Source of the DNA: Corynebacterium sanguinis
Lineage (GTDB): Bacteria; Actinomycetota; Actinomycetes; Mycobacteriales; Mycobacteriaceae
Assembly: GCF_007641235.1 (NCBI RefSeq)
Contig: NZ_CP038157.1
Location: 1-64,000, forward strand
Direction: 5' to 3'
Length of the DNA: 64,000 bases
The translations under genes were made by a program, and so were the position numbers. The notes under the pieces were generated by a model, which made no database searches, was not told where the DNA came from, and saw only the letters and a list, made by a program, of their open reading frames with translations. This document shows, piece by piece, positions 33,960-41,672 of this stretch. Position 1 is the first letter of the stretch, and each line of letters starts with the position of its first letter.

Positions 33960-34633
33960 ACCCGCAGGCGCCGGCACCTGTGCGGTCGCGGGGTGGCCGG
34001 GTGGCGGTGGCGACGGCGGTCGCCGGGACGGTGTTCATCGCTGCAGGTGCGTTCTGGCTCTCCTTCACCGCTCTGGCGGACCTTGCCCGCCGCTCCGGGA
34101 TCGATGCGGGGCAGGCGTGGGCGTGGCCGCTGATCGTGGACGGGATCATCGTCGTCGCAACCGTTGCCGTCGTCGCGCTCGCTCGGCAGCGGTCGGCTTG
34201 GTATCCGTGGGTGCTGCTCGCTGCGGGTGCGCTGGTGTCGGTGACGGCGAACGCGATCCATGCCGTCGTCGCCGCCGATGCCGATGTGCCCGGGGTGCTG
34301 GCGGCGTCGGTGGCGGCGGTGCCGCCGCTGGTGCTGCTTGCGATCACGCACCTCACCGTCATCCTCACCCGACCGGCCTCCGAGGCCGCCAAGCCACATC
34401 TCGCCGACGAGGACGAGCCGACGCCGGAGAGCGGTCTGTCCGAGCTGCAGGCCGTTATTCCCACACCGGGGTCGGAGCAGACGCCCGCGCGGGAGGTGGC
34501 GGGGCGGTTGCGAGATGAGGAGGGCTGGTCGAACAAAGCGATCGCCCGGCACCTCGGCGTGCACCCCTCCACCGTGGGCCGCTGGTTCGCACGCCCCGAA
34601 CTCACCACCCGTGACGAACAGGAGACGCCATGA
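33956..34633 (+). CDS. DUF2637 membrane protein with C-terminal HTH
   Basis: A 225-residue protein. Four hydrophobic segments fill residues about 15-140 (including WAWPLIVDGIIVVATVAVVA), the DUF2637 arrangement found beside plasmid and ICE replication genes in actinobacteria. A C-terminal HTH (WSNKAIARHLGVHPSTVGRW) follows a charged linker. The mix suggests a membrane-tethered DNA-binding protein, perhaps placing the element at the membrane. It overlaps both neighbours by ATGA. Confidence 0.78.
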   Translation: MNPQAPAPVRSRGGRVAVATAVAGTVFIAAGAFWLSFTALADLARRSGIDAGQAWAWPLIVDGIIVVATVAVVALARQRSAWYPWVLLAAGALVSVTANAIHAVVAADADVPGVLAASVAAVPPLVLLAITHLTVILTRPASEAAKPHLADEDEPTPESGLSELQAVIPTPGSEQTPAREVAGRLRDEEGWSNKAIARHLGVHPSTVGRWFARPELTTRDEQETP

Positions 34634-35070
34634 ACGACGACCAGCACACGTACGTCGAGCCCACCGCTACGGCGCTGCACGAGCGAGACCATGACCGTGC
34701 TGAGGAGACGCCGCGTGAAAGCGAGGCGTCGGCGCTGGCCCGGCACCGCGACCCGTCACTGGCCAAAGACTCGACGGCGAAGGACGCGGCGACGAGAGCG
34801 CGTGCTGGTGTGGAGTGGGTGCGTCCGACTGATCTGATGGCGTCGCGTTCGGCGCGGATAGTGGGGCGGGGTATCGATTTTCAGGCCGAGCTCGCCCGCC
34901 GCGCCCGCCGGGTACCTGGTCAGGCGTATCGGGCGACCCGTGACGGGGCACGGTCGGGTGCGCGGTTCGTGAGCGAGCGGGCACGGAAGCTGCCGCCGGT
35001 GACCGCGTTCGGTCGTGGTGGCGGGGAGCGGTTCTCATGGGTGTCGCGCTCCGGGATCGGGCTCGGGTAA
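34630..35070 (+). CDS. Conserved-looking basic protein of the transfer operon, unknown function
   Basis: A 146-residue, Arg-rich and Ser-rich protein without membrane segments or a recognised domain. The C-terminal 80 residues are strongly basic, suggesting nucleic-acid contact. The ATG overlaps the DUF2637 stop by ATGA, which supports it as a real gene. It is followed by an 80-base gap that carries gap element copy 2. Confidence 0.55.
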   Translation: MNDDQHTYVEPTATALHERDHDRAEETPRESEASALARHRDPSLAKDSTAKDAATRARAGVEWVRPTDLMASRSARIVGRGIDFQAELARRARRVPGQAYRATRDGARSGARFVSERARKLPPVTAFGRGGGERFSWVSRSGIGLG

Positions 35071-35120
35071 CCGCCATGCACGCCCCCAGCCAACGTCTGA
35101 GCGCGCCTGCTGGGGAGCGT

Positions 35121-35150
35121 GTGCGCACCTGCCTGTCAGGAGGTGCTCCC
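35121..35150 (+). promoter_or_regulatory. Transfer-operon gap element, copy 2
   Basis: GTGCGCACCTGCCTG at 35121 is followed closely by CAGGAGGTGC, so GCACCT can pair with AGGTGC and cover the AGGAGG ribosome-binding site of the gene at 35151. An alternative CCTG/CAGG pairing is also possible. Confidence 0.5.
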
Positions 35151-36014
35151 ATGCAGACTGCATCAGACCGTGACAGGCGGAATCGTTTCGAGGACTCCGA
35201 GGCGCTGCGCGCCCTGCTGAATCGGCTCCATCAGGCGGGGCGTGGGGCGTGGCAGCGTGACCCGGAGGCGGCGGCGCTGATGGAGCACGCCGCGAACAAG
35301 TACGCCGCTCTCGCCCGCAAGCACGGCCTCGACCCGTGGGAGGCGGCTTCGGCGGCGTTCGAGGCGATGCGGGGAACTGCGACGCGGCGGGCGGATGACC
35401 CGTGGGCGGTGGTGACGCGGGCGGTGCAGGTGACCTGCACCGCCGAGGAACGCGGCAACGGACTGCTGTGCTCCGTGCATCAGGCCCGTCGCCCGAAGTA
35501 TTCGGTGTTCCACGACGCCGAACGATTCAGCGACCGCGAGAACCCCCTGCCCGACTACCACCCCGCGTTCTGCTTCGACCCCTTCACCGACCCCGACGAG
35601 GACCCGGACGATGAGCGTCCGGTGCGGGAGCGGGCGATGAACGTCACCGCCGCCGTCGAGGACACGATCGCGTTCCTCTCGTGGGTCGGCTGGGAACCCT
35701 CGACAGCCCGGGCTGCGGTCGAGTACATCACCACCAGGTTGGCGGGGTCGCCGTCGCGGGCGTCGGCGTTCGAGGTGCTGCGCCGTGACCGGCAGGCCCG
35801 CGCCCTCCTGGACCTGCCGGGTGCGTCGTGGACGGCGCTGCTGCGGATCGTGCTCGGCACCCCCGACCCGACCCTCGCGCATACGAACGCTGGGCGCGGG
35901 TTGCTCGTGCGGCTCCTGATCGGCCAACCCCTGCGCGCACTCCTCACCGACGACGACCTCGTGATCACTGCCGGGCTCGCCGCCCCGCGCCTGGCAGGGG
36001 GCGAGGAGTCATGA
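35151..36014 (+). CDS. Transfer-operon protein of unknown function
   Basis: A 287-residue soluble protein. It has an acidic middle (FDPFTDPDEDPDDERP) and a helical C-terminus. No catalytic motif is recognised. Similar ORFs in actinobacterial ICEs are sometimes labelled serine/arginine repetitive matrix protein, which is uninformative. The ATG at 35151 is preferred because AGGAGG lies just upstream and in-frame sequence before it is poor. It overlaps parB by ATGA, so it may serve partition or replication. Confidence 0.65.
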   Translation: MQTASDRDRRNRFEDSEALRALLNRLHQAGRGAWQRDPEAAALMEHAANKYAALARKHGLDPWEAASAAFEAMRGTATRRADDPWAVVTRAVQVTCTAEERGNGLLCSVHQARRPKYSVFHDAERFSDRENPLPDYHPAFCFDPFTDPDEDPDDERPVRERAMNVTAAVEDTIAFLSWVGWEPSTARAAVEYITTRLAGSPSRASAFEVLRRDRQARALLDLPGASWTALLRIVLGTPDPTLAHTNAGRGLLVRLLIGQPLRALLTDDDLVITAGLAAPRLAGGEES

Positions 36015-37090
36015 GCACGGTGCCGGCGGGCCACATCGAGCTGGAGCGCGCGGTCGACTCCATCATCGTCGGCCGCCGGCACCGGCAAGACCACGGCGAC
36101 CTTGCCCCGTTGGTGGAGTCGATCCGCCGCAACGGGCTCTTGCAGCCCATCACGATCACCCTCGACGGGCACCTGATCTGCGGCGCGCGGCGCCTCGCGG
36201 CGCTGAAACTCCTGGGCATCAAGACCGTCAACGTCTGGGTACGGTCCGGGATCTCCGACCGGCTCGGGCAACTCCTCGCCGAACAAGACGAGAACGTCCT
36301 GCACAAGCCGCTCACCCAGCTCGAAGCCGCAGCCCTCTACCGCGAACTCAAGACCCTGCTCGCCGAAGACGCCGCCCGCCGCCAGGAGGCCACCCGGTTC
36401 CAGACGACCGCAGACGACGCAGAAGACGGTGGTGCCAATTTGGCACCACCGCAGTTCGAGCAAGGCAAGGCTCGCGCTCAGGCTGCGCGGATGGTGACTG
36501 GCCGCGCGTCCTATACGACGTTGGAGCGCATCGGCCGGTTGGAGGACCTGGCCGCGGACGAGTCGCAGCCGGAACCGGTACGGGCGCGTGCGGCAGAGGA
36601 GGTCGAGCGGATCAAGGCAGGTGGGAGCGTCTATCCCTCGCACCTGCGCGTGAATGCCGAGCTGTCGCTGGCGGAGCTCAACCAGCTCGCCGCGGATCCC
36701 GCCCAGTCCGTCGAGGTGCGCGAACGAGCACGGGTCGAGGCGGATGCGGTGCGTGCGGCGGAGCAGGAGGCGAGGGCGGCGGAGTTGGAGCAGCTGGCAA
36801 AGGCCGCGCTCGCCCGCGTCAAAGCAGCCAAGGCCTCCGGGGAGAAGAAGCCAGCGCGGCCCGCGCTGACGGCGGTGAACACCGGGGAGCCGGTGCCGTT
36901 CCCGCTGACCGCGTTCCTGGCCACCTGGGACGACATGGCCGAATGGTGGACCCACTACGACCCCGCCGACGTCGGCCCAGCCCTCACCGCTGAACAGTGG
37001 GCACGGTTCGAGGAGACCATCGCCGGGACCATCGCGTTCACCGACGCCGCACGCGCGGCACGGCAAGACAGGGCCGAGCACATCGCCTGA
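36011..37090 (+). CDS. ParB-family partition protein
   Basis: A 359-residue protein. Residues about 8-90 hold the ParB N-terminal domain: LAPLVESIRRNGLLQPITIT and HLICGARRLAALKLLG (the GxRR motif). The middle and C-terminal parts are helical with long charged stretches. No ParA gene is adjacent, so it may act as a transcriptional or relaxosome factor. A perfect 23-base palindrome is embedded in its own coding sequence at 36428-36450. Confidence 0.82.
   Translation: MSTVPAGHIELERAVDSIIVGRRHRQDHGDLAPLVESIRRNGLLQPITITLDGHLICGARRLAALKLLGIKTVNVWVRSGISDRLGQLLAEQDENVLHKPLTQLEAAALYRELKTLLAEDAARRQEATRFQTTADDAEDGGANLAPPQFEQGKARAQAARMVTGRASYTTLERIGRLEDLAADESQPEPVRARAAEEVERIKAGGSVYPSHLRVNAELSLAELNQLAADPAQSVEVRERARVEADAVRAAEQEARAAELEQLAKAALARVKAAKASGEKKPARPALTAVNTGEPVPFPLTAFLATWDDMAEWWTHYDPADVGPALTAEQWARFEETIAGTIAFTDAARAARQDRAEHIA
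36428..36450. repeat. Perfect 23-base palindrome inside parB
   Basis: Arms GGTGGTGCCAA and TTGGCACCACC flank a single central T. The coding strand here reads GGANLAPP. The symmetry is much longer than expected by chance and has the size of a protein-binding operator or parS-like site. Confidence 0.8.
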
Positions 37091-37110
37091 ACCGCGGGGC
37101 GGGTGCGGTG

Positions 37111-37160
37111 GTGCGCACCTTCCTGGCAACCACGCATCCGTTGTTGCCGTCCGGGAAGGA
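37111..37160 (+). promoter_or_regulatory. Transfer-operon gap element, copy 3
   Basis: GTGCGCACCTTCCTGG (from 37111) is followed by GGCAAC, a loop, GTTGCC, and GGAAGG. CCTTCC/GGAAGG and GGCAAC/GTTGCC can form one long stem that covers GGGAAGGA, the ribosome-binding site of the gene at 37170. Confidence 0.55.
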
Positions 37161-37169
37161 CCCGTGCTC

Positions 37170-37868
37170 ATGGACCCCGCCACGTCTGATGACCGTCGCC
37201 GTCGTCGCCTGCTGATCGCCGCCACCGCTGGCGGCCTCGCTCTGCTCTTGCTCGTCGGAGTCGGCATCTACGGCCTCGTCCGCGGCCCCGCCGCCCCGTC
37301 GGCCTCGACGCCGAACGAACGACCTTCCACCGCCGCGCCCGTGACACCGGCCCCGACCTCGGTCGCAGAGCTGGAGCCGCTGGACCAGCACCTTGGGCCG
37401 GAAGCGTTCGCCCAAGCGGTCGCTGAGGCGCTGTTCACCTGGGACACCACGACCGGGCACATGCCATCGGACTATGCGCAGGTGCTCGCGGATGCCGCGC
37501 ACGGCAGCGAGGCCGACGCCTTCGTCGGTGACGTCCGCGCCTACATCCCGACGAACGATGCGTGGGCGCAGCTGCGCACCTACGCGACTCGGCAGTGGCT
37601 GACCCTCGACGAGGTGTTCGTCCCGGAGGCGTGGGAGACCGCCGTCGAGCAGGCAGCCCCCGGTCAGATACCTGATGGTGCGGTCGCGTACACCATCTCG
37701 GGGACACGGCACCGGGAAGGCATCTGGGGCACCGACCCCGTCGAGGCATCCCGCCCGGTCTCCTTCACTGTGTTCCTCGTCTGCACCCCGCCCAATCCCG
37801 GTCGCGGCACCGGGTCGGGGTTGTGTGAGGTGCTGCGGCTCTCACAGCTCGACAACCCTCTCCGCTGA
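37170..37868 (+). CDS. Single-span transfer protein, VirB8/TcpC-like
   Basis: A 232-residue protein. A basic N-terminus (DDRRRRR) precedes one membrane span (LLIAATAGGLALLLLVGVGI), then a Pro/Thr-rich linker and an extracellular domain of about 160 residues. This topology matches VirB8/TcpC assembly proteins of Gram-positive conjugation systems, although no sequence motif proves it. The ATG at 37170 is favoured over a GTG two codons upstream. It is 12 bases before the peptidase gene. Confidence 0.65.
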   Translation: MDPATSDDRRRRRLLIAATAGGLALLLLVGVGIYGLVRGPAAPSASTPNERPSTAAPVTPAPTSVAELEPLDQHLGPEAFAQAVAEALFTWDTTTGHMPSDYAQVLADAAHGSEADAFVGDVRAYIPTNDAWAQLRTYATRQWLTLDEVFVPEAWETAVEQAAPGQIPDGAVAYTISGTRHREGIWGTDPVEASRPVSFTVFLVCTPPNPGRGTGSGLCEVLRLSQLDNPLR

Positions 37869-37880
37869 GCCGAGGCCGTG

Positions 37881-39503
37881 ATGAAGAAGCTCGCGCTCCT
37901 CGCCCTCACCTTGCTGCTCCTGGGGCCGTCCACGATCCTGCTGGGCGTCGCCACGCTCGGCGGAACACCTGCGACCGCCGCCGTCTGCACGCCCGGCTCG
38001 TTGGCGGTCGGCCCGATCCCGGACTCGCTGACCGCGACGACCCGCAACGGGGAGACGGTCACGCTGAACCGGCAACAGCTCACCCACGCCGCGACGATCA
38101 TCACGGTCGGCGGGCAGACAGCCGGCGTCGGACGTGAAGGGGTGCTGATCGCGCTGATGGCTGCGCTGACCGAGTCGACCCTGCGGATGCTCGCCAACAC
38201 GAGCGCCTATCCCGAGTCGGCGGAGTACCCCAACGACGGCGAGGGTTCGGATCACGACTCGCTCGGGCTGTTTCAGATGCGCCCGGTCAGCGGGTGGGGC
38301 ACAGTCGCGGAGCTCATGGACCCCAGCTACCAGGCGAGAGCCTTCTACGGTGGCCCCACGGGCCCGAACTACCCATCGCCGCGGGGCCTGCTCGACATCG
38401 CCGGCTGGCAGCAGCTCGACCCCGGCGAAGCAGCCCAAGCCGTCGAGGTCAGCGCCTACCCGGACCGGTATCAGAACTACCAGCCGGTCGCCGAAGCGAT
38501 CCTCACCGCCCTGACCCGTCCCGTGTCCTCCGGCAACGATGGCGGGGACGAGACGCCCGTCGTGCCCGAGACGACGCGCATCGTGTTCCCGCTGCCGGAG
38601 GGGACCTGGGCGCGGACGAGCCCGTTCGGATGGCGTAACGACCCGATCACCGGCGAACGCCGCTTCCACGCAGGCAGCGACTTCGCCGCCCCCGACGGCA
38701 CCCCCATCTACGCCGTCGCGGACGGCATCGTCGTGCGAGCCGGATACACCGACGCAGGAGGCGGGGTCATCGTCATCGAGCACACCGTCCGGGGCGAGCG
38801 GGTCGCGTCGATGTACGTGCACATGTGGGCGCACGGCATCCATGTCGCAGAAGGCGACACCGTGACCGCCGGGCAGCGCATCGGAGACGTCGGCTCCTCG
38901 GGACACTCCACCGGCCCTCACCTGCACCTGCAAATCCACCCCGGCGGCGCAGACGCCGACCCGGTGAACTCCGACGCCTGGCTCACCGACCACGGCGCCG
39001 CTGAATCCGGCGCGAGCACGGCACCAAACGCAGGTTGCGCTCCGGGGCCGAACATCGCCGCGCCAACACCGTACACAGGTACCGATCCTGACGAGCTTCG
39101 GGACGATCCGACGAGCGGCGGCCAGATCACTGCCCGCATGGAGCACCTGCTCACACAGACCCGGGCCGCGTTTCCCGACTCCGGCTGGGCCTGCTGGTCA
39201 CCGCGACCCGGCACCTCGTCGGAACACCCGCTCGGCAGAGCGTGCGATGTGACCTTCGGGAACACCATCGGAACGGCCGCGACCGGCGCCGCCCTCGACA
39301 CGGGGTGGGCGATGACGAACTGGCTGCAGGCCAACGCCGCCGCCCTCGGAGTCGAGTATCTCATCTGGCAAGGCAAGATCTGGTCGCTCGCTCGCGCCGA
39401 CGAGGGCTGGCGGCCCTACAACGGCGGGGGCATGCACGACCCCTCGGACATCACAGGCGGGCACTACGACCACCTGCACATCACCGTCCGAGAAGGACGA
39501 TGA
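37881..39503 (+). CDS. Secreted cell-wall hydrolase with M23 peptidase domain
   Basis: A 540-residue exported protein. Residues 1-34 form a signal peptide (ending ATAA). Residues about 65-210 resemble a lysozyme-like domain with ALTESTLRMLAN and LGLFQMRPVSGWG. Residues about 240-360 are an M23 (LytM) peptidase with HAGSDFAAP (His263, Asp267) and GPHLHLQIH (His347, 349). The C-terminal 140 residues contain EHPLGRACDVTF and YDHLHITV, a D-Ala-D-Ala-type fold. It would open peptidoglycan for the conjugation channel, as VirB1-type proteins do. Confidence 0.88.
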   Translation: MKKLALLALTLLLLGPSTILLGVATLGGTPATAAVCTPGSLAVGPIPDSLTATTRNGETVTLNRQQLTHAATIITVGGQTAGVGREGVLIALMAALTESTLRMLANTSAYPESAEYPNDGEGSDHDSLGLFQMRPVSGWGTVAELMDPSYQARAFYGGPTGPNYPSPRGLLDIAGWQQLDPGEAAQAVEVSAYPDRYQNYQPVAEAILTALTRPVSSGNDGGDETPVVPETTRIVFPLPEGTWARTSPFGWRNDPITGERRFHAGSDFAAPDGTPIYAVADGIVVRAGYTDAGGGVIVIEHTVRGERVASMYVHMWAHGIHVAEGDTVTAGQRIGDVGSSGHSTGPHLHLQIHPGGADADPVNSDAWLTDHGAAESGASTAPNAGCAPGPNIAAPTPYTGTDPDELRDDPTSGGQITARMEHLLTQTRAAFPDSGWACWSPRPGTSSEHPLGRACDVTFGNTIGTAATGAALDTGWAMTNWLQANAAALGVEYLIWQGKIWSLARADEGWRPYNGGGMHDPSDITGGHYDHLHITVREGR

Positions 39504-39772
39504 CCATGGATGTGTTCCCCGACTTCGGCGGCGTCGGCGGCGCCGCCGACCTCCGCGCCATCGTTGGCGCGCTGCTCATGTTCGTGCTCGTCACCGCCGT
39601 GCTCATGCTCATCGTCTGCGCCATCATCTGGGCGATCGCGTCATCCAGCGGCAACTATCAGGCGGCGACCAAGGCTCGCACGGGTCTGTTCGTCGCGGTC
39701 GGCGCCGCCGCTCTCGCCGGGGCCGGCGTCGCGTGGCTCAACTTCCTGCTGGACGTCGGCACCCAACTCTGA
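39500..39772 (+). CDS. DUF6112-like small membrane protein, first copy
   Basis: A 90-residue protein with two hydrophobic segments (MFVLVTAVLMLIVCAIIWAI and FVAVGAAALAGAGVAWLNFL) separated by a short polar loop. The size, topology and place before the VirB6-like gene resemble VirB2-type pilins of conjugation systems; this is an inference. The ATG overlaps the peptidase stop. A near paralogue follows after an 78-base gap. Confidence 0.68.
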   Translation: MTMDVFPDFGGVGGAADLRAIVGALLMFVLVTAVLMLIVCAIIWAIASSSGNYQAATKARTGLFVAVGAAALAGAGVAWLNFLLDVGTQL

Positions 39773-39797
39773 CTACCTCCGCCGCCGCTGGGATCGC

Positions 39798-39850
39798 GGG
39801 GTGCACCTGACGGACGAGAACCCCTTCTCGTCAATAGTCAGGAGCACCCC
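39798..39850 (+). promoter_or_regulatory. Transfer-operon gap element, copy 4, with long stem-loop
   Basis: GGGGTGCACCTGACGGACG and the following GAGAA pair, with small bulges, with TTCTCGTC, AGTCAGG and AGCACCCC. This gives a stem of about 20 pairs with a CCCC loop, ending directly at the GTG start of the second DUF6112 gene. The CAGGAG ribosome-binding site lies inside the stem. It could be an intercistronic attenuator or mRNA-stabilising hairpin. Confidence 0.75.
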
Positions 39851-40120
39851 GTGATCGACATCGACCCCAACTCATCCGGTCTTCCCGGCATCGAGCAACT
39901 GCGCATCATCGTCGGCGCCGTCATGACCGTCGGCCTCATCCTCTCCGTCCTCGCGCTCATCGTCAGCGCGATCGTGTGGGGCTTCGGCGCCAACTCCTCC
40001 AACCCGCACCTCGCGAGCAGGGGCAAGGTCGGCGTTCTCGTGAGCTGCGGGGCGGCGATCATCTGCGGTGCCGCGGTGACGCTGATCAACTTCTTCTGGG
40101 GCGTCGGGCAGGCCGTGTGA
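39851..40120 (+). CDS. DUF6112-like small membrane protein, second copy
   Basis: An 89-residue paralogue of the preceding gene, with hydrophobic segments VGLILSVLALIVSAIVWGF and VLVSCGAAIICGAAVTLINF. Both copies share the pattern LRxIVGAxM near the N-terminus and a C-terminal LINFFWGVG/LNFLLDVG. Its start lies at the end of a strong stem-loop. A tandem pair suggests major and minor pilin-like subunits. Confidence 0.68.
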   Translation: MIDIDPNSSGLPGIEQLRIIVGAVMTVGLILSVLALIVSAIVWGFGANSSNPHLASRGKVGVLVSCGAAIICGAAVTLINFFWGVGQAV

Positions 40121-40164
40121 TGACCACCCGACATGACTCCCGGCCGCGGGGGTGGCTGCGGTGA
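40120..40164 (+). CDS. 14-codon mini-ORF linking DUF6112 and VirB6-like genes
   Basis: An ATG overlaps the DUF6112 stop (TGATG) and the 14-codon frame ends at a TGA overlapping the next GTG (GTGA). The peptide MTTRHDSRPRGWLR is basic. It most likely exists to pass ribosomes to the next gene rather than to make a functional product. Confidence 0.3.
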   Translation: MTTRHDSRPRGWLR

Positions 40165-41666
40165 GCGTCTGCGATGTCCCAGTCATCTCCTCCGTCTGCG
40201 ACGCCGTGGGCGAAGGCACCGCCTCCCTGATCGCCGCCCCGTTCGACTGGCTCGCCCAAGCGATGGCCGGTGCCGCCGCGTGGCTGTTCGAGGCGGTCTG
40301 GTGGGTCTTCGACACCACGACCCTCGTGGACGTCACCAGCGCCGAGTACATCGGCGTCTACAACGTCCTGTTCGGCGTCGCTGTCTTCATCATGCTCGTG
40401 TTCTTCTGCTTGCAGCTCATCACCGGGCTCATCCACCGCGACCCGACCGCCCTCAACCGTGCCGCCCTCGGTCTCGCCAAGAGCGTGCTCGGATCGTTCC
40501 TGGTCATCACGCTGACCGCGTTGCTGCTGGAAGTGACCGACCAGCTCGCGGTCGGGATCGTCCAGGCCACCGGCAACACGATGGAAGGGATGGGGACCCA
40601 GATCGGGCTCCTCGCCGCAGGCCTGGCCACCATCAACATCACCGCTCCCGGTGTCGGCGCGATCCTGACGATCTTCCTCGCCGGACTCGCTATCAGCGCG
40701 GCGGCGATCGTGTGGTTCTCGCTGCTCATCCGCAAAGCCCTGCTGCTGGTCGCCATCGTGTTCGGGCCGGTCGCCCTGGCCGGGGCGACATGGGATGCGA
40801 CCAAGGGATGGTTCGCCAAATGGGCGACCTTCGTCATCGCCCTCATCTTCTCCAAGCTCGTCCTCGTCGTGATCTTCCTCGTCGCCATCGGCCAGGTCTC
40901 CGCCCCCATCGAGGCGGACCTGGCATCCATCTCCGACCCGATCGCCGGCGTCGCGCTGATGTTCATCGCGGCGTTCGCCCCGTACATCACGTACAAGTTC
41001 CTGTCCTTCGTCGGGTTCGACATGTACCACGCGATGTCGTCGGAGCAGGAGGCGAAGTCGGCGCTGAACCGGCCTGTCCCAGTGCCGTCTGCGCCGAAGG
41101 CTGACACGGCCAAGAAGGTACTCGACGGCAGCACCGACTCCGGCAGCGCACCCTCGAACGGTGGCGGAGGAGGCGGTAGTCCAACACCGCCGCCTACCTC
41201 CTCGTCGGCGGCGCCCACCAGTGCGGGAGCCGGCACAGCGGGCACAGGAGCCGCCGCTTCCTCGACAGGGGCAGGAGCGGGAGCTGGCACCGCCGCTGGT
41301 GCCGGGGCCGGGACAGCGGGCGCTGCGGGTGCTGGTGCAGCCGCCGGCCCTGTGGGTGCTGCGGTCGTCGTCGGCGGTGCGGTGGTCAAGGGCGCGGCGA
41401 CCGCCGGCCCGAAGGCCGGCAATGCGGTCGGTGGAGCGGCCGACAGTCAGGCAGGCGCGGCCACGGAGCAGGCATCCCCGCCGCTGGTTCCACCATCGCA
41501 AGGCACCCCGCCGCAGCGTCCCGCACCGTCGACGCCGCCCCCGGCCGCTCCGTCCTCGGCGCCGCCGTCCGGGCCGTCCACCGGCTCGGCGGAGTCCTCG
41601 CCCGCGCCTCGGCGCCGGTCGGACCCGCCACCTCCGCCGTCGTCCAAGCCGACCGGGAAGGGGTGA
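40161..41666 (+). CDS. VirB6/TrbL-like channel protein
   Basis: A 501-residue polytopic protein. Residues about 30-300 hold at least six membrane spans (e.g. VLFGVAVFIMLVFFCLQLIT, LLVAIVFGPVALAGATWDAT). The VirB6/TrbL-type central region is followed by a 190-residue tail of Ala/Gly/Ser/Pro low complexity. It would form the inner-membrane part of the conjugation channel. The GTG at 40161 overlaps the stop of the mini-ORF. The low-complexity tail gives long false frames on both strands. Confidence 0.82.
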   Translation: MSVCDVPVISSVCDAVGEGTASLIAAPFDWLAQAMAGAAAWLFEAVWWVFDTTTLVDVTSAEYIGVYNVLFGVAVFIMLVFFCLQLITGLIHRDPTALNRAALGLAKSVLGSFLVITLTALLLEVTDQLAVGIVQATGNTMEGMGTQIGLLAAGLATINITAPGVGAILTIFLAGLAISAAAIVWFSLLIRKALLLVAIVFGPVALAGATWDATKGWFAKWATFVIALIFSKLVLVVIFLVAIGQVSAPIEADLASISDPIAGVALMFIAAFAPYITYKFLSFVGFDMYHAMSSEQEAKSALNRPVPVPSAPKADTAKKVLDGSTDSGSAPSNGGGGGGSPTPPPTSSSAAPTSAGAGTAGTGAAASSTGAGAGAGTAAGAGAGTAGAAGAGAAAGPVGAAVVVGGAVVKGAATAGPKAGNAVGGAADSQAGAATEQASPPLVPPSQGTPPQRPAPSTPPPAAPSSAPPSGPSTGSAESSPAPRRRSDPPPPPSSKPTGKG

Positions 41667-41672
41667 CCTGCG

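Noticed and set aside
35555..37267. A 570-residue reverse-strand frame over the ParB region
   Set aside because: Antisense shadow of the 35151 and parB genes with no recognisable motif.
40988..41670. Long open frames on both strands in the Ala/Gly/Pro-rich tail of the VirB6-like gene
   Set aside because: They arise from low-complexity high-GC coding sequence; no start signals or family features, and the VirB6-like frame explains the region.
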